From: Calothrix sp. HK-06
GTDB lineage: Bacteria; Cyanobacteriota; Cyanobacteriia; Cyanobacteriales; Nostocaceae
Assembly: GCF_001904745.1 (NCBI RefSeq)
Contig: NZ_MRCD01000061.1
Coordinates: 1 to 55,992 of the forward strand
Direction: 5' to 3'
DNA: 55,992 nucleotides
In this document: positions 44,109-54,900 of the stretch, one piece after another
Position numbering within the stretch: position 1 is the first letter of the stretch
Layout: each line of letters begins with the position of its first letter
Translations under genes and position numbers: made by a program
Notes under the pieces: model-generated
Told to the model about the DNA's origin: nothing
What the model saw: only the letters and a program-made list of their open reading frames with translations
Databases searched by the model: none

Positions 44109-44924
44109 CTACGCTACTGTGCGTCTATATTGATATACTTTGGGCAGGCGCCACCAAGGATACTGTGGATATTCGTGATGTTCTTCGTGGTAGCCAAAGT
44201 GATAGCAGGTAATAAACGATAACCACGCTGGGCGCCCAATAGTATGTGAACGATGCGGTTGTTTGTAACCGTTTGCTGGTTCCCGATGTGGTTCAAAAGT
44301 ACCAAAGTAAAATAATTGTAGTGAACTTAAAATGGGAGGAATAACCCAAAAATATCTCATATTATCTTCAGGGACATGCAGTATACGAGTAATAAGGTTA
44401 TAAATAATCATTAATGTAATTATCTGGCGCCAACTCCAGTAACGTTTCATGAAATACGAGTACCAAGCGAAAAAGTTTTTGCCCTTGCCATCATGAAAGT
44501 CTGGGTCTAACTCACTGGCTGGGTATTTATGGTGTTGATGATGTTTTTTGAGAAGTTTTTTATATGATAAACAACCGTAAAGTATTAAGCATAGTGAACC
44601 AATTAAGTGATTAATTTTAACATTGCTAGTTAAAACTGACCCATGCATAGCATCATGTGCCGTAATAAATAAACCTGTATAAATGAAGGTTTGCCACAAA
44701 ATAGCAGCTATAAAAGTAAAAGGATTAAGTGTATGTATATCTATAGATAGTAAATAAACTAAGCTCACTGCCCAAACAATTATTATAGATATAGGAATTA
44801 ACAATGATTTATATGTCAATGTTCCTGTGTCTGGAAGAGGTTCAATTTGGAAATTTGAATACTTTGTAGTTTCTAGCACGTGAACACCTAATTTAGCTGA
44901 CGATAATTCATAAAATTTAGCCAT
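44109..44924 (-). CDS. crtW: Beta-carotene ketolase CrtW
   Basis: A 271-residue membrane di-iron oxygenase that adds 4-keto groups to beta-carotene rings, giving echinenone or canthaxanthin. The three histidine motifs are present: HDAMHG, HHQHHKYP (with preceding KK) and FGYHEEHHEYPQYPWWRLP, along with FGTFEPHREP, which is typical of CrtW and sets it apart from lipid desaturases. About four membrane spans are seen. Together with CrtH at 12.9 kb this supports ketocarotenoid synthesis. The gene is alone on its strand with a 270-base spacer upstream. Confidence 0.9.
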   Translation of the reverse strand: MAKFYELSSAKLGVHVLETTKYSNFQIEPLPDTGTLTYKSLLIPISIIIVWAVSLVYLLSIDIHTLNPFTFIAAILWQTFIYTGLFITAHDAMHGSVLTSNVKINHLIGSLCLILYGCLSYKKLLKKHHQHHKYPASELDPDFHDGKGKNFFAWYSYFMKRYWSWRQIITLMIIYNLITRILHVPEDNMRYFWVIPPILSSLQLFYFGTFEPHREPANGYKQPHRSHTIGRPAWLSFITCYHFGYHEEHHEYPQYPWWRLPKVYQYRRTVA

Positions 44925-45194
44925 GACACAGTAAAATAATCACTGATTTAAAAATAAAAACAGTGATTAAAGTAACGTTGGATAATTTAATACAATGAAA
45001 CTTATAAAAATTGTTTATTAATAAACTCGTATAGATTTTTGAGCTTTTATACACGCTGATGTACTTGCCACTTAATAAATATTAACATATATTCGGCTTT
45101 TTGTTAAGAATTGTAACTAATGACATATAACCGGAATAAAAGGTACGGAAAACCGAACCTTGGATAATACGCTGTTAGAAATAATAATTCTTAC

Positions 45195-46361
45195 TTATAG
45201 TAGTGACAATTGGGTTGCGGTTTGATTAACTACATAAGTGACAGGCGCCAAGCTTATGCTGACTGTACCTTCTTTCTCGGCTCGATTCAACCAATCTTGC
45301 ATTTGTGGTAGTCTTACATTTAGAGATTCAGCAAGGGTTTTTGCGTCTTTGGGTTGTTGTAAGTGACGAAGGATAACAGGTAGTACGACTTCGTAAATGT
45401 CTTCAGTATTAGATGATTCTTGAGTAATAGATAAAAGTTCGTGTAGAGAATTCCAAGGTTCTGGTGGAAAAGGTTTGGCGCCTTTGTTATATAATTCTTG
45501 ATTACCTTCTGGTGCAGTATTATCTAACCTGACAAAAAGGGGAATATCTTTGAATTTGGATAAAACTTCTGTAGCACCTGCCCAAGTACCACCTTTACCG
45601 ACTGTGGAGTTTACTACAAGTGCATAGTCTGATAAAGCATAAATATATTTATTTCGTCCCATCGCGTTGCCAGTATTAAAACCAGCTTCTGGGTCGTAGC
45701 TCGAAACTAATAGAAGTCTACCGTCTTTGATATCAGGACGGTATTTACTGTTAACTGCTGCTTTGACTAAACTATCTGCGAGTACACCAATAGCTGTTCC
45801 ACCTGCGTTTAATGCACCTAACATGGCAGCTTGGTCTACTCCACGGGCGCCGCCAGAAATAACTTGTATACTTTGAGCAGAGCAGGTTTGTGCTATTTTT
45901 TGTGTATAATTCAATCCTTCTTCATCGATATCGCGAGAACCAACTATTGCTAGTCCCCCCATCGATAGTAGTTCGACATTGCCAACTCCATAAAGAATAG
46001 CAGGCGCCGATTGTTTGAGTCTTTGTTTCAGACGTTTGGGATAATTTGCGTCACTGCGTCCAAGTATCCAAAGTCCTTGATTTGTCCATTTTTCAACGGC
46101 TAAACTTAACATGGCGCCTCTTGAGAGTAAAGTTAACAGCCTGTGAATATCAAGTTTGCCGTTTTAATTTGTTTGTAGATGTTCTTCTGTAGTTGGCGCC
46201 AGTAAATCTGCGGGACGCATTTGGTTTTCTCGTAACCATTCTGCCAAAGAGTTATATTCGCTTAAAGTTAGAGGTTGCGGTTCGATTTGACGATTTTGTC
46301 CAAAACTTCCACATAACAATAAAATAGCTTGAGTGTCTGGCGCCAACACATGATTGAACAT
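45195..46361 (-). pseudogene. DprA/SMF-family gene interrupted by one in-frame nonsense codon
   Basis: Two frames, 46164-46361 (65 codons: LAPDTQAILLLCGSFGQNRQ...RPADLLAPTTEEHLQTN) and 45195-46112 (305 codons), are in the same phase. They are separated by a TAA at 46164-46166 and 17 open codons ([17 protein letters not shown]). Read through, they form one 388-codon protein with the SMF Rossmann fold: [50 protein letters not shown] and [21 protein letters not shown]-terminal winged-helix-like part follows. The TAA may kill the gene, or translation may restart at GGCGCCATG (46110-46112). It follows the RecQ-PRTase gene by 9 bases, with an AAGGAG site, so the two form an operon. Confidence 0.75.
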
Positions 46362-46370
46362 AATATCTAA

Positions 46371-47630
46371 TTAATCTCCTTGACTTAATATATTTAGTGC
46401 GAGTGCTATGGGAAAAACGGCTTTACTACCCGCGCGACGTAAAAGTGCCCCAATGACAGTGAAAGTCCAACGAGAGTCAACCATATCATCAACTAAGAAA
46501 ACAGAACCATTGATACCATTCCAATAATCTACAGTAAAGGTGCCGTCTAAATTACGAGCTTGTTGAAAGCTGTTGCTCATTTCTTTTTGTAACTGAGTTG
46601 GACGGATTTTTTGTACAACTGGCATAAATGGTAAATTTAATCGTGCTGCTAAACGTTGAGCAAAATTTGGAACAAGTTGAGTATGATTTAATGAGGGAAC
46701 ACATGTTACCCAACTTGGATAAGGTTGAAACGAAGAGCGTTTAATCATGTCTACAACCCCATCTACTAGTGCCTCATCAAAATGATTATCTTTATATTTA
46801 CCATGCTTGACTAGCTCACCCCAGCCAGCATCACCCCATAAAGACAATGCTCTTCCTGTTTTAACTTTTAAATCATCCTTAATCTTCCCAGAAAATCCGT
46901 AAATTGCAAATGCTTGAGAAACCCACATTTTACGGGGTTCAATAATTTGGTCGCTACGTCGTAAATATTGAATAGCTTGATTTACAAGTTCTAGCGAACA
47001 GGTTTGCGGTAATAACGGTTGACCCAAACATACAGCGCATTTGCCGCAATTAGTTGGATTGGGTTCGTCTAATTCAGTTGCGAGAAAAGTCATCAAGCAT
47101 TGTTTGCTTTGCATATAGTCTCGCATTCTAGCTTGTTCAGTACGCCGAATTTGGGTTAATTGCTCTATACGCGCGGTATCTGGTTGATAATTTACAGAGG
47201 TAAGATACCATTTTGAGTCTTGTTTAACTACTGGCGCCGGAGAATTAAGAGATAATAGCTTTAAAACTTTATCTATTTGTCCACGCGAAATATTGAGTTC
47301 TTGTTCCAGTTGAGGTACAGAAAGACCATTTTCGGCTTGTTCGAGAGAGTCTAACACACTTTGGGTGTGAGCTTCGGGAGGAAAAGCTGTATTAATAAAA
47401 TAGTTACTAATATCATCGTCCTCATTACCGCTCAAAAGAATACCGTAGGCTTTATCGACTGCTCTACCCGCGCGTCCTACCTGCTGATAATAGTGTACAA
47501 CCGAACCAGGACGCTGATAATGAATTACAAATCCTAAATCTGGTTTATCAAAACCCATCCCCAAAGCAGTCGTTGCAACGCGAATCTTCTTCTGTAAGGA
47601 TTTTAGCCCTTTTGCAAGGTCGTAATCGCT
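46371..47630 (-). pseudogene. RecQ-like helicase fused to phosphoribosyltransferase domain, N-terminus missing
   Basis: The open frame runs from just after a TAA at 47631-47633. It begins inside the second RecA lobe of a RecQ helicase ([40 protein letters not shown]). Next come a RecQ zinc-binding part ([27 protein letters not shown]) and a winged-helix-like segment, then a C-terminal phosphoribosyltransferase domain with the PRPP loop [14 protein letters not shown]. The first lobe, including Walker A and DEAH, is absent; upstream sequence (47634-47838) is unrelated. The only start codons are a TTG at 47562-47564 and later ones. The PRTase half could still be made. The DprA-like gene follows as an operon partner. 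Confidence 0.75.
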
Positions 47631-47838
47631 TTACTCGTGGCGCCAGTGAAGGCTATTGAATGTTAAATAATAATGCACTCGAAACAATTTTTATTATTTT
47701 GTAGTACATTAGAGCTAAAGGCTAAACGCCGACATCGCTAGCAATTGCTCGTGTGAGCGAAAGTATAGTTTAGATATTTTCAGGTGAATGCCATGATACG
47801 TAGACAAAGCTACAACCTCGATTATAAAGAAGCAACTG

Positions 47839-48255
47839 ATGAGTTATCCAAAACATTTTCCAGAAAACTGTCCTCCAGATGAATCTGATGTTGCTTCTGG
47901 TGAGTTTTATCGGTTTATAAAAAAAAATCACCAAATACCACTAGCAGAAGATTTCATGTCATGGCGAGAAGAGAACCCAACCAAGCCTTGTCCTGCACAA
48001 ATATCAGAATGTCAAGCTTGTGGAGTTTCAGTGTATTCATCATTAGATGACGTTATTAATTTACCTAACAGAATTCCTAGATTTAGAAAAATGAAAGTTG
48101 CTAAGGGTTCTTTAAATTGCGATTATGGAAAAATTAAAAAGACACCATCACTCAATACTGGCAAGTCTCATAATACTTGGTGGATACTAGAAAATTGTGA
48201 ACCCTGGGAAATTTTTAAAATAATTGAACTAACTGATGTAAATTTGGACATATAA
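47839..48255 (+). CDS. Unknown 138-residue protein, first gene of two-gene cassette
   Basis: A soluble acidic-to-neutral protein I do not recognise. It begins MSYPKHFPENCPPDESDVAS, followed by GEFYRFIKKNHQIPLAEDFMSW. A CQACGVSVYSSLDDVIN segment holds a Cys-x2-Cys, and the end has HNTWWILENCEPWEIFKII. Tryptophans and cysteines are frequent for its size. No signal peptide or membrane span. It starts 205 bases after the broken recQ gene (divergent) and is followed 18 bases later by the 396-residue gene, so the pair is most likely an operon. The 2.1 kb around the pair has no GGCGCC, unlike most of the window. Confidence 0.65.
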   Translation: MSYPKHFPENCPPDESDVASGEFYRFIKKNHQIPLAEDFMSWREENPTKPCPAQISECQACGVSVYSSLDDVINLPNRIPRFRKMKVAKGSLNCDYGKIKKTPSLNTGKSHNTWWILENCEPWEIFKIIELTDVNLDI

Positions 48256-48273
48256 ATGTGAAAGTATACTAAA

Positions 48274-49464
48274 ATGATGAGCTTTTTACCGGAATCAACA
48301 ATACTGGGTAAACTGGAAATGATAGAGGTTTATGACTTCTATGATAAGCCAGCATTATTTGCTTGTAAAAATCAATCAGGACAAATTTTTATTGCTCTTT
48401 GGGTTGACAGTTCTGACACATCAGATATTTGGCTTTATGCCCCGGTATCTTTAGGCAGATTGAATAATTCAAAGAGAGGAAAGGTTGAATTAAGAGAAAT
48501 TTTCAGTAGTTCAGAAGACGCTTTTATATATAAAGTAGTCACACCTTACGAAGAAAACTTAAGTGTTGAAGTTGCTATCATATTTTGTGAGCAGATAGAA
48601 GATGATTATTTACCGATGTCTGGACAAATAATTCAAGCAGATGTCGATTTACAAAATAGTCAAATTAAACAATTATCTCAAATTAAGAATAGAGAAATCA
48701 TAGACCTTATATTACAGTTTCCACAAGAAACAGTAGAAGTACCGATAGGAGAACTAGGATTTATTTTGTCTTCATTACAAGAGACAATTGATGCTATAGG
48801 GCAAGTTCAACTTGGAAAAACTGAAACCCATATAGTGCCTCAAGAGGTAACAAAAAAAACTAAAATTGTTATATCTGGTATATTCAGTGGTTCTTTTGGA
48901 ATGCGACTAGAAGGAAATACGCGCGAAGAAGATACTCAAGGTGATTCGCTATTAGAAGAGTGTTTCTGCGAATTTATACATTTAATTAATATTGGCGCAA
49001 ATGCAGACCAGTTACGTGCAAAACTATATACTTTTAAAAAGAAAACAGCTTTTAAATATAGCGCATTTTTAAATGCTTTGAGTAAAACCGGAATTAGTAA
49101 ACTTCATATAGATTGGGCATCCCCAAAAACAGGTATTAAAGAGCCAGGAGAAATTTCTTTAGAGACAGTTTATAGCACACTCAATATTATTAGGAACACT
49201 CGACTTAAAACTGAGGTTGAGATTGAGATAAGCGTAAAAGTGATTATGGTTAATTATAAAAGTAAAACAATTAACCTACAAGATATAAATTCAAACAAGC
49301 GATACAGATGTATTATATCAGATTCTGCGTTTGGAGATGTAGATACAATTAGCAAATCGTCTATATATGTTGCAACAATTCAAAATTATGTTATTTTATC
49401 CCCAGTTATTGATAAAGAGAAACACGAGTATGAGCTATTAAGTTTAAAAACTTCTTCAAATTAA
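48274..49464 (+). CDS. Unknown 396-residue protein (DUF6575-like N-terminus), second gene of cassette
   Basis: The N-terminal 100 residues (FLPESTILGKLEMIEVYDFY, DKPALFACKNQSGQIFIALW, SDIWLYAPVSLGRLNNSKRG, KVELREIFSSSEDAF) resemble what I remember as DUF6575, a beta-rich domain of unknown function. I am not certain of the name. Residues about 180-300 form an alpha/beta region (TKKTKIVISGIFSGSFGMRL, LLEECFCEFIHLINIGANAD), and the C-terminus is beta-rich (TKTEVEIEISVKVIMVNYK-like). No catalytic motif, signal peptide or span is visible. It is probably translated with the 138-residue gene just upstream. A terminator candidate lies at 49706. A conflict or defence role is only suggested by the neighbourhood. 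Confidence 0.6.
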   Translation: MMSFLPESTILGKLEMIEVYDFYDKPALFACKNQSGQIFIALWVDSSDTSDIWLYAPVSLGRLNNSKRGKVELREIFSSSEDAFIYKVVTPYEENLSVEVAIIFCEQIEDDYLPMSGQIIQADVDLQNSQIKQLSQIKNREIIDLILQFPQETVEVPIGELGFILSSLQETIDAIGQVQLGKTETHIVPQEVTKKTKIVISGIFSGSFGMRLEGNTREEDTQGDSLLEECFCEFIHLINIGANADQLRAKLYTFKKKTAFKYSAFLNALSKTGISKLHIDWASPKTGIKEPGEISLETVYSTLNIIRNTRLKTEVEIEISVKVIMVNYKSKTINLQDINSNKRYRCIISDSAFGDVDTISKSSIYVATIQNYVILSPVIDKEKHEYELLSLKTSSN

Positions 49465-49841
49465 GAAAAATAAAAACAGTAATCGCTCAAAAGGCTGCCA
49501 CCATGCTAAAGGTAACTTTTTCTTTGAAAGACCTGTAATTGGCAACACTAAATTCAATTAGCATATTTTTGATGCATTAGAGCAATAATATGTTATTTTT
49601 TCACATAAATACAATTTAAGCATAGCAAAATTTTATAATACAAGCCATAATCTGTGAAGATTGTTCAATTTAATTAGTATAGGAGTAAAAAAGAACAATT
49701 AGATTGCGCCGACGGCAGGCGCCTTTTTCGACGGCAACGTGTGGCTTAAGCCACCCGAAGCATAGGGAAATTATATAAATACATTGGGTAAGGGGAAATA
49801 TACTGAGACTTTACAACCTTCGTTCGGTTGACTTACTAATT
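49465..49841. other. Spacer with terminator candidate
   Basis: About 380 AT-rich bases after the cassette. It contains the hairpin at 49706-49728 and a GTGGCTTAAGCCAC palindrome at 49740-49753. No coding frame is seen. Confidence 0.4.
49706..49728 (+). terminator. Intrinsic terminator candidate using a GGCGCC unit
   Basis: GCGCC (49706-49710) and GGCGC (49718-49722) form a short GC stem around GACGGCA, followed by C and TTTTT (49724-49728). It lies 240 bases after the 396-residue gene on the same strand and is one of the few places where a GGCGCC unit seems to have a structural role. Confidence 0.45.
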
Positions 49842-50110
49842 TTAACCATTGGGTATTCGCAATCCTGTCACCCCAAAAGCTAGTATAAAGAATAACACTC
49901 TACCAAATTCAGCAGAAGTTAGAGCAGACAAACCTAGAAACTTAGGTTCAGGAACACCAGGAAAACTGATAAACGTTAGTACACTAAATGTAATCAGAAT
50001 CCACTTAAGATAAAGCAGCACGCGCGGTAAATCCGATTGAAAAGCTAACGTCCGTTCGTGGCGTGCTGCATCAAATATTACATAGATTATGCGTTGGATA
50101 AAAAAATGTA
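49842..50110 (-). pseudogene. Fragment of a membrane protein gene
   Basis: On the minus strand a frame of about 90 codons is open from about 50110 down to a TAA (49842-49844) but has no ATG and no likely alternative start. It reads IQRIIYVIFDAARHERTLAF, QSDLPRVLLYLKWILITFSV, FPGVPEPKFLGLSALTSAEF and GRVLFFILAFGVTGLRIPNG. Two hydrophobic spans are evident. The protein-like composition suggests the C-terminal end of a lost membrane protein. I do not recognise the family. Confidence 0.45.
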
Positions 50111-50388
50111 CTATAAATTATTACAAATAAATTAGACATTTACTTATAAACATTTAATAATCCTTGTAAATCTTCTATACAAATTATGAACGGTACTACC
50201 TGTTATCGAAACCAGTAGTACTCAGGGCACCTGAACCAGCAGTACTCATGTCTTAATCTCAATACAAAGTCGATACGAACTCGATATACTCAATAGTGAA
50301 CTCAATTGGCGCCAGGTAAGAATGAGTTTAGCAGAGGTCAAACCAACACTGCTTACACAAAAACTCATTTGACAATATATATATAGTT

Positions 50389-51780
50389 ATGAAATTCGTA
50401 TTACCAACATTTTCCTCATTCGCTTATACATTAGCTGCTCTATTACTGCTAGGTTTTTCGGCGCCAATGGTTACACCAATCTTCGCTTCTAATAACAGGA
50501 ATGCTTGTGAATCACCAGAAAATTTCCTAGACACAGAAAACTATCAACAGCAATGTCAAAAATACTTAGAAGCTGGGGTTGATAAAGCAACACAGGCAAT
50601 TCGTTTCAATCCTAAAGCCGAAGAAGCATACTATGAGCGTGGGAACACTTACCTACTACTTGGGAATTATAAAGCAGCAGTAAAAGATTATACCGAAGTA
50701 ATTAAGCTAAATACAGGTAGGTTTGGTTTTAGTCGCGCGGCATATTGGAACAGAGCTAGAGCTTATGAAAAGTTAGGCGAAAAGCAGAAAGCAATCTCAG
50801 ATTTAACTAAATTAATTGGAAATTATAGTGTTAATGCTGATGAGTATTTATCAAGGGCTAGACTTTATAGAGATTTAGGAAATAAAGAAAACGCTATTGC
50901 CGATTACAAAGTAGCTGACAGAATTTTGCAGCAACAACTAAATGGGGTTTTCGGAAATGGTCATATGGATTCCAGTAATCAAGAAATATTAGATAAACTC
51001 AGGAAAGAAGTATCACAGATGGGTGTGTTACTCCCTGCACCAGACCTTACAACCCGTATCACTTTACAATCAATCGCCATAAAAGAAGTCGAGCGAGCCT
51101 TAGAGTTAGCGCGTTTTAAACCTCAACATCCAATAATTGAACAATTTGATGCTCAACTTAAAGATTTGTATAAACAACTAGCCAATGTACAACCACAACC
51201 ATATCAAGGAACAGCGCGAACACTAGTATCAAATGCTGCGTATGAAAAATTGGAAGGTTTAGAGAAAGAGCGCGCGCAACTTCTAAAACAGTTCACTCCA
51301 GAGAATCCAGCAGTTAGATTTATTGATAGTCAAATAAATCAATTAAAAATATTGATTGATAACAATAAGCATGTTTATACTTCCGACTTAAACGACCAGC
51401 GAAATATACCACCGCAGGAATTAGAAGAAATGCGTCGTTGGGAAGCTAAGATGACAGAGGAATTATTTAAATACTGGTTTAAAGGTGTAGAAATGGCGCC
51501 AACGCAAGAAAAGTTTGCCCGTGCGGAACATGCTCGTTACCATCAAGAACTCAAGAAATTTGGTGCAGAAAATCGAGATATGGCGCTATCAGGTGCTTTT
51601 ACTTCCTGGCTTATGGGAAATGGTCGCTATATATGGACTGGTACTAAAGCATTAGAATTTGAGGAAAATTTCTTGAAGCGTTTAGAAAATGAAATGAGTA
51701 AACAGCAGGTTCAACAACTTAGAGAAAGATTACATAGTATAAGACGCGCGGTACAACTTGGTACTCCTGAACAAAGCTAG
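50389..51780 (+). CDS. Exported TPR protein
   Basis: A 463-residue protein with a signal peptide (FAYTLAALLLLGFSAPMVTPIFA), an acidic start and about three TPR units (AEEAYYERGNTYLLLGNYKAAVKDYTEV, AAYWNRARAYEKLGEKQKAI, DEYLSRARLYRDLGNKENAI). The rest is mostly helical: two similar segments (VERALELARFKPQHPIIEQF, LEGLEKERAQLLKQFTPENP, both with a P-x-(V/I) turn) look like a repeat, followed by a charged C-terminus. TPRs here suggest a periplasmic or outer-surface binding protein. It precedes the AAA-WD40 gene on the same strand by 148 bases, with a perfect palindrome between, so cotranscription is uncertain. Confidence 0.82.
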   Translation: MKFVLPTFSSFAYTLAALLLLGFSAPMVTPIFASNNRNACESPENFLDTENYQQQCQKYLEAGVDKATQAIRFNPKAEEAYYERGNTYLLLGNYKAAVKDYTEVIKLNTGRFGFSRAAYWNRARAYEKLGEKQKAISDLTKLIGNYSVNADEYLSRARLYRDLGNKENAIADYKVADRILQQQLNGVFGNGHMDSSNQEILDKLRKEVSQMGVLLPAPDLTTRITLQSIAIKEVERALELARFKPQHPIIEQFDAQLKDLYKQLANVQPQPYQGTARTLVSNAAYEKLEGLEKERAQLLKQFTPENPAVRFIDSQINQLKILIDNNKHVYTSDLNDQRNIPPQELEEMRRWEAKMTEELFKYWFKGVEMAPTQEKFARAEHARYHQELKKFGAENRDMALSGAFTSWLMGNGRYIWTGTKALEFEENFLKRLENEMSKQQVQQLRERLHSIRRAVQLGTPEQS

Positions 51781-51842
51781 ACATTTAACCAATTTGCGAT
51801 TTTTAAAACCTAACCATCTCGGCCAACGGTTGCAAACCATTG

Positions 51843-51871
51843 TCTGTAGAGACGCGATTAAATCGCGTCTC
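51843..51871. repeat. Perfect 29-bp palindrome GTAGAGACGCGATT...
   Basis: GTAGAGACGCGATT and its exact complement AATCGCGTCTCTAC are separated by one base (A), making a near-continuous hairpin. It is a variant of the GTAGAGACG spacer family at 7624, 23400 and 34032, with the same outer arms and a different core. A terminator role for the TPR gene is likely. Confidence 0.8.
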
Positions 51872-51928
51872 TACGCCAATATAATTTTTTACAATTCATA
51901 CGCGGGTATAAATTAAACCATATAACCA

Positions 51929-54900
51929 ATGAGCGATATTTTTTCATATAAAGTTGGTGGGAGTTTAACAGAAGACGCTCCCAGCTACGTAATTAGACAA
52001 GCAGACTCAGAACTATATAATGAATTAATAGCTGGTAACTTTTGTTATATTTTTAATTCCCGACAAATGGGTAAAACTAGCTTGCAAGTTCGTACTATCA
52101 AACGACTGCAAGCAGAAGGAATCGCTTGTACTACAATAGATGTTTCTGGACGCAGTGGTAAAGATATTAATCCTGAGCAGTGGTATGCGGGTATTGTCTA
52201 TACATTAGTTGCTAATTTTAAAATAGCTAACCCCAGCGAATTTATTAGAACGTGGTGGAAAGAATACCGCGAACTATCTCCTCTACAACGTTTGGATATA
52301 TTTGTCGAAGAAGTATTATTAGAAGCAATTAAAAGTAATATTGTTATTTTCATTGATGAAATTGATAGTATTTTAAGCTTGAGTTTTCAGGGAGACGATT
52401 TTTTTACCTGGATTAGAAGTTGTTATGAAAAGCGTAATTTAAATTCTGAATATAATCGTTTAACTTTTGTGATTATTGGAGTTGCAACACCTAGCGATTT
52501 AATAGAGGATAAAGTTAGAACACCTTTTAATATTGGTCGTGCAATTCAACTTGATGGCTTTAAAATACATGAAATTTCACCATTAGCGGAAGGTTTAGCA
52601 GAAAAAGTTGAAGATGCACAAGCTGTTTTACAAGAAGTTTTAGCTTGGACTGGTGGACAACCCTTTCTAACACAAAAGTTATGTGATTTATTAGTGACAT
52701 CTCAAAATGCAAATTTTACTTGTATAAAAAATATTGTTAAGCAGCAAATTGTCGAAAATTGGGAATCACAAGACGAACCGCCCCATTTAAAGACAATTAA
52801 AGATAGAATATTAATGAGCAAGCAAAATACAGGCGCCTTGCTTGGTTTATATCAAAATATTTTAAAATTAGGACAAATTCCTGCTTCGGATAGTCCAGAG
52901 CAAATAGAATTACGTCTATCAGGAATAGTTGTAGAGCAAGAGGGATATTTAAGGGTTTATAACCGTATTTATGCAACAGTGTTTGATTTACATTGGGTAG
53001 AAAAAGCTTTAGCTAATCTAAGACCTTATTCAGAAGCATTATCAGCTTGGTTTGCCTCAAACTGTCAAGATAATTCTAGACTATTACAAGGATTAGCACT
53101 AGAAGAAGCAAAGAATTGGGCTGGTAATAAAAATTTAACAGAACAAGATTATCAGTTTTTAGCTGCTAGCCAGGAATTAGAAAAACAAGCAATAAGTACA
53201 GCACTAGCACTTAAAGAAGAAGAAAGTCGCATCTTAGCACAAGCTAATAATACTTTAACAACAGCACAACATAGAGCTAAACGACAAATCCGTATTGGCG
53301 CCGGAGTTTTCATTTGCTCTATAATTGGAGCAAGCATTGCTTTTACTTCCGCAACCAAACAACTACAAGAAGTTCAAGAAAGTACAGTCATAGAACAAAC
53401 AGGACTGGCAGCAATACAACAGTTTGAAACAAAGCAAATTGAGTCTTTAGTGACAGCTATAGATGCAGGGCAAAAGTTAAAAGAACTAATAAATAATAGA
53501 GATATAGAAAAATATCCTGCAACTAGTCCGCTTTTAGCATTGCAAACAATTCTTGCTAATATTCGCGAAGTTAAACAATTTATACCTCATGAAGAGGAAA
53601 TTACGAGTTTAAATTGGAGCCATGATGGAAAGTACATTATCACCGCTTCTCTTGATAATACTGCTCGTATTTGGAATATATCAGGTAAACTCATAACAGA
53701 ATTAAAAGGACATAAAGGTGGTGTTTATAATGCTAAGTTTAGTTCGGATGATAAGCATATTATCACCACTTCATTTAATGATAAAACAGTTCGTATCTGG
53801 AATCGCGCGGGTAAACAATTAGCAATATTAAAACCTACTGGCTCTATAATAGGCGCCGAGTTTAGTCCAGATGGTAAACTTATAATTATAAAAGATGAAC
53901 AATCAGTAAGAAAAACTCTGCCTGATAGTAGAAATTATATAGACAGTAATATTTCAGTGCGCGTTTGGAATTTGTCTGGTAATTTATTACTACGACTGAA
54001 ACCTCCAGGTAGAGTTAATAGTGCTAGTTTTAGTCCAGATAGTAAATATATTCTCACAGCTTCTAATGATAATGTAGCGCGCGTTTGGGATACGTCAGGT
54101 AAGTTATTAAGAACGCTAACAGGACACAAAACAGGTTTGAGAAGCGTTCATTGGAGTCTTAATGGTAAATATATTCTAACTATCTCTGATAATGCATATC
54201 TTTGGGACATTTCAGGTAAGCTTCGCAGGAAATTTCAAGTAAACAGCGAATGGGGAATTGGGGATGCGGGTTTTAGTCCCGATAATAAGTATATATTCGT
54301 ATCATCCGCTAAAAAAACTCTCGTTTGGGATTTATCGGGTAAGCTCAAACGAGAAATAGAAAATCAAAAAGAATTAAATAGTCGTGTAGAATTTAGTCCT
54401 GATGGGAAACGACTTTTTACAACCGATGACACTATAAAAGTGTGGGATATAAGAGATGAAGCTTTTAAAACATGGGATTTATCAAGTGATTTAATTACCA
54501 CAATATCAGGAAATCAAAGAAGTCCTCGTTGGAGTCCAGATGGAAAATATCTCGTTACCTTGGGACAAGATAGAATCGTTCGTATGTGGGATTTATCCGA
54601 TATAATACCAGCAACAACAATCAAGTCACAATATATGATGACGGCAGAAAATTGGAGTCCTGATAGTCAATATATTGTTACTTCAACTAGCAAATATATA
54701 GTCATTTGGGACAAATATGGTAAACAGTTAGCAAAATTTGCAGGACATTCCAATTTGATTAATAGCGCAAATTTTAGTCCAGATGGAAAGCGTATTGTCA
54801 CAGCATCAAATGATAAAACAGCGCGCGTTTGGGATACTTCCGGAAAACAGCTATTATCCCTTTCTGGACATAATGATAGTTTACTATATACTGCTTTTAG

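Noticed and set aside
47645-49715. Lack of GGCGCC in the two-gene cassette as proof of transfer
   Set aside because: Gaps of nearly the same size occur inside ordinary genes (about 13060-15075 and 27870-29840), so it is only weak support.
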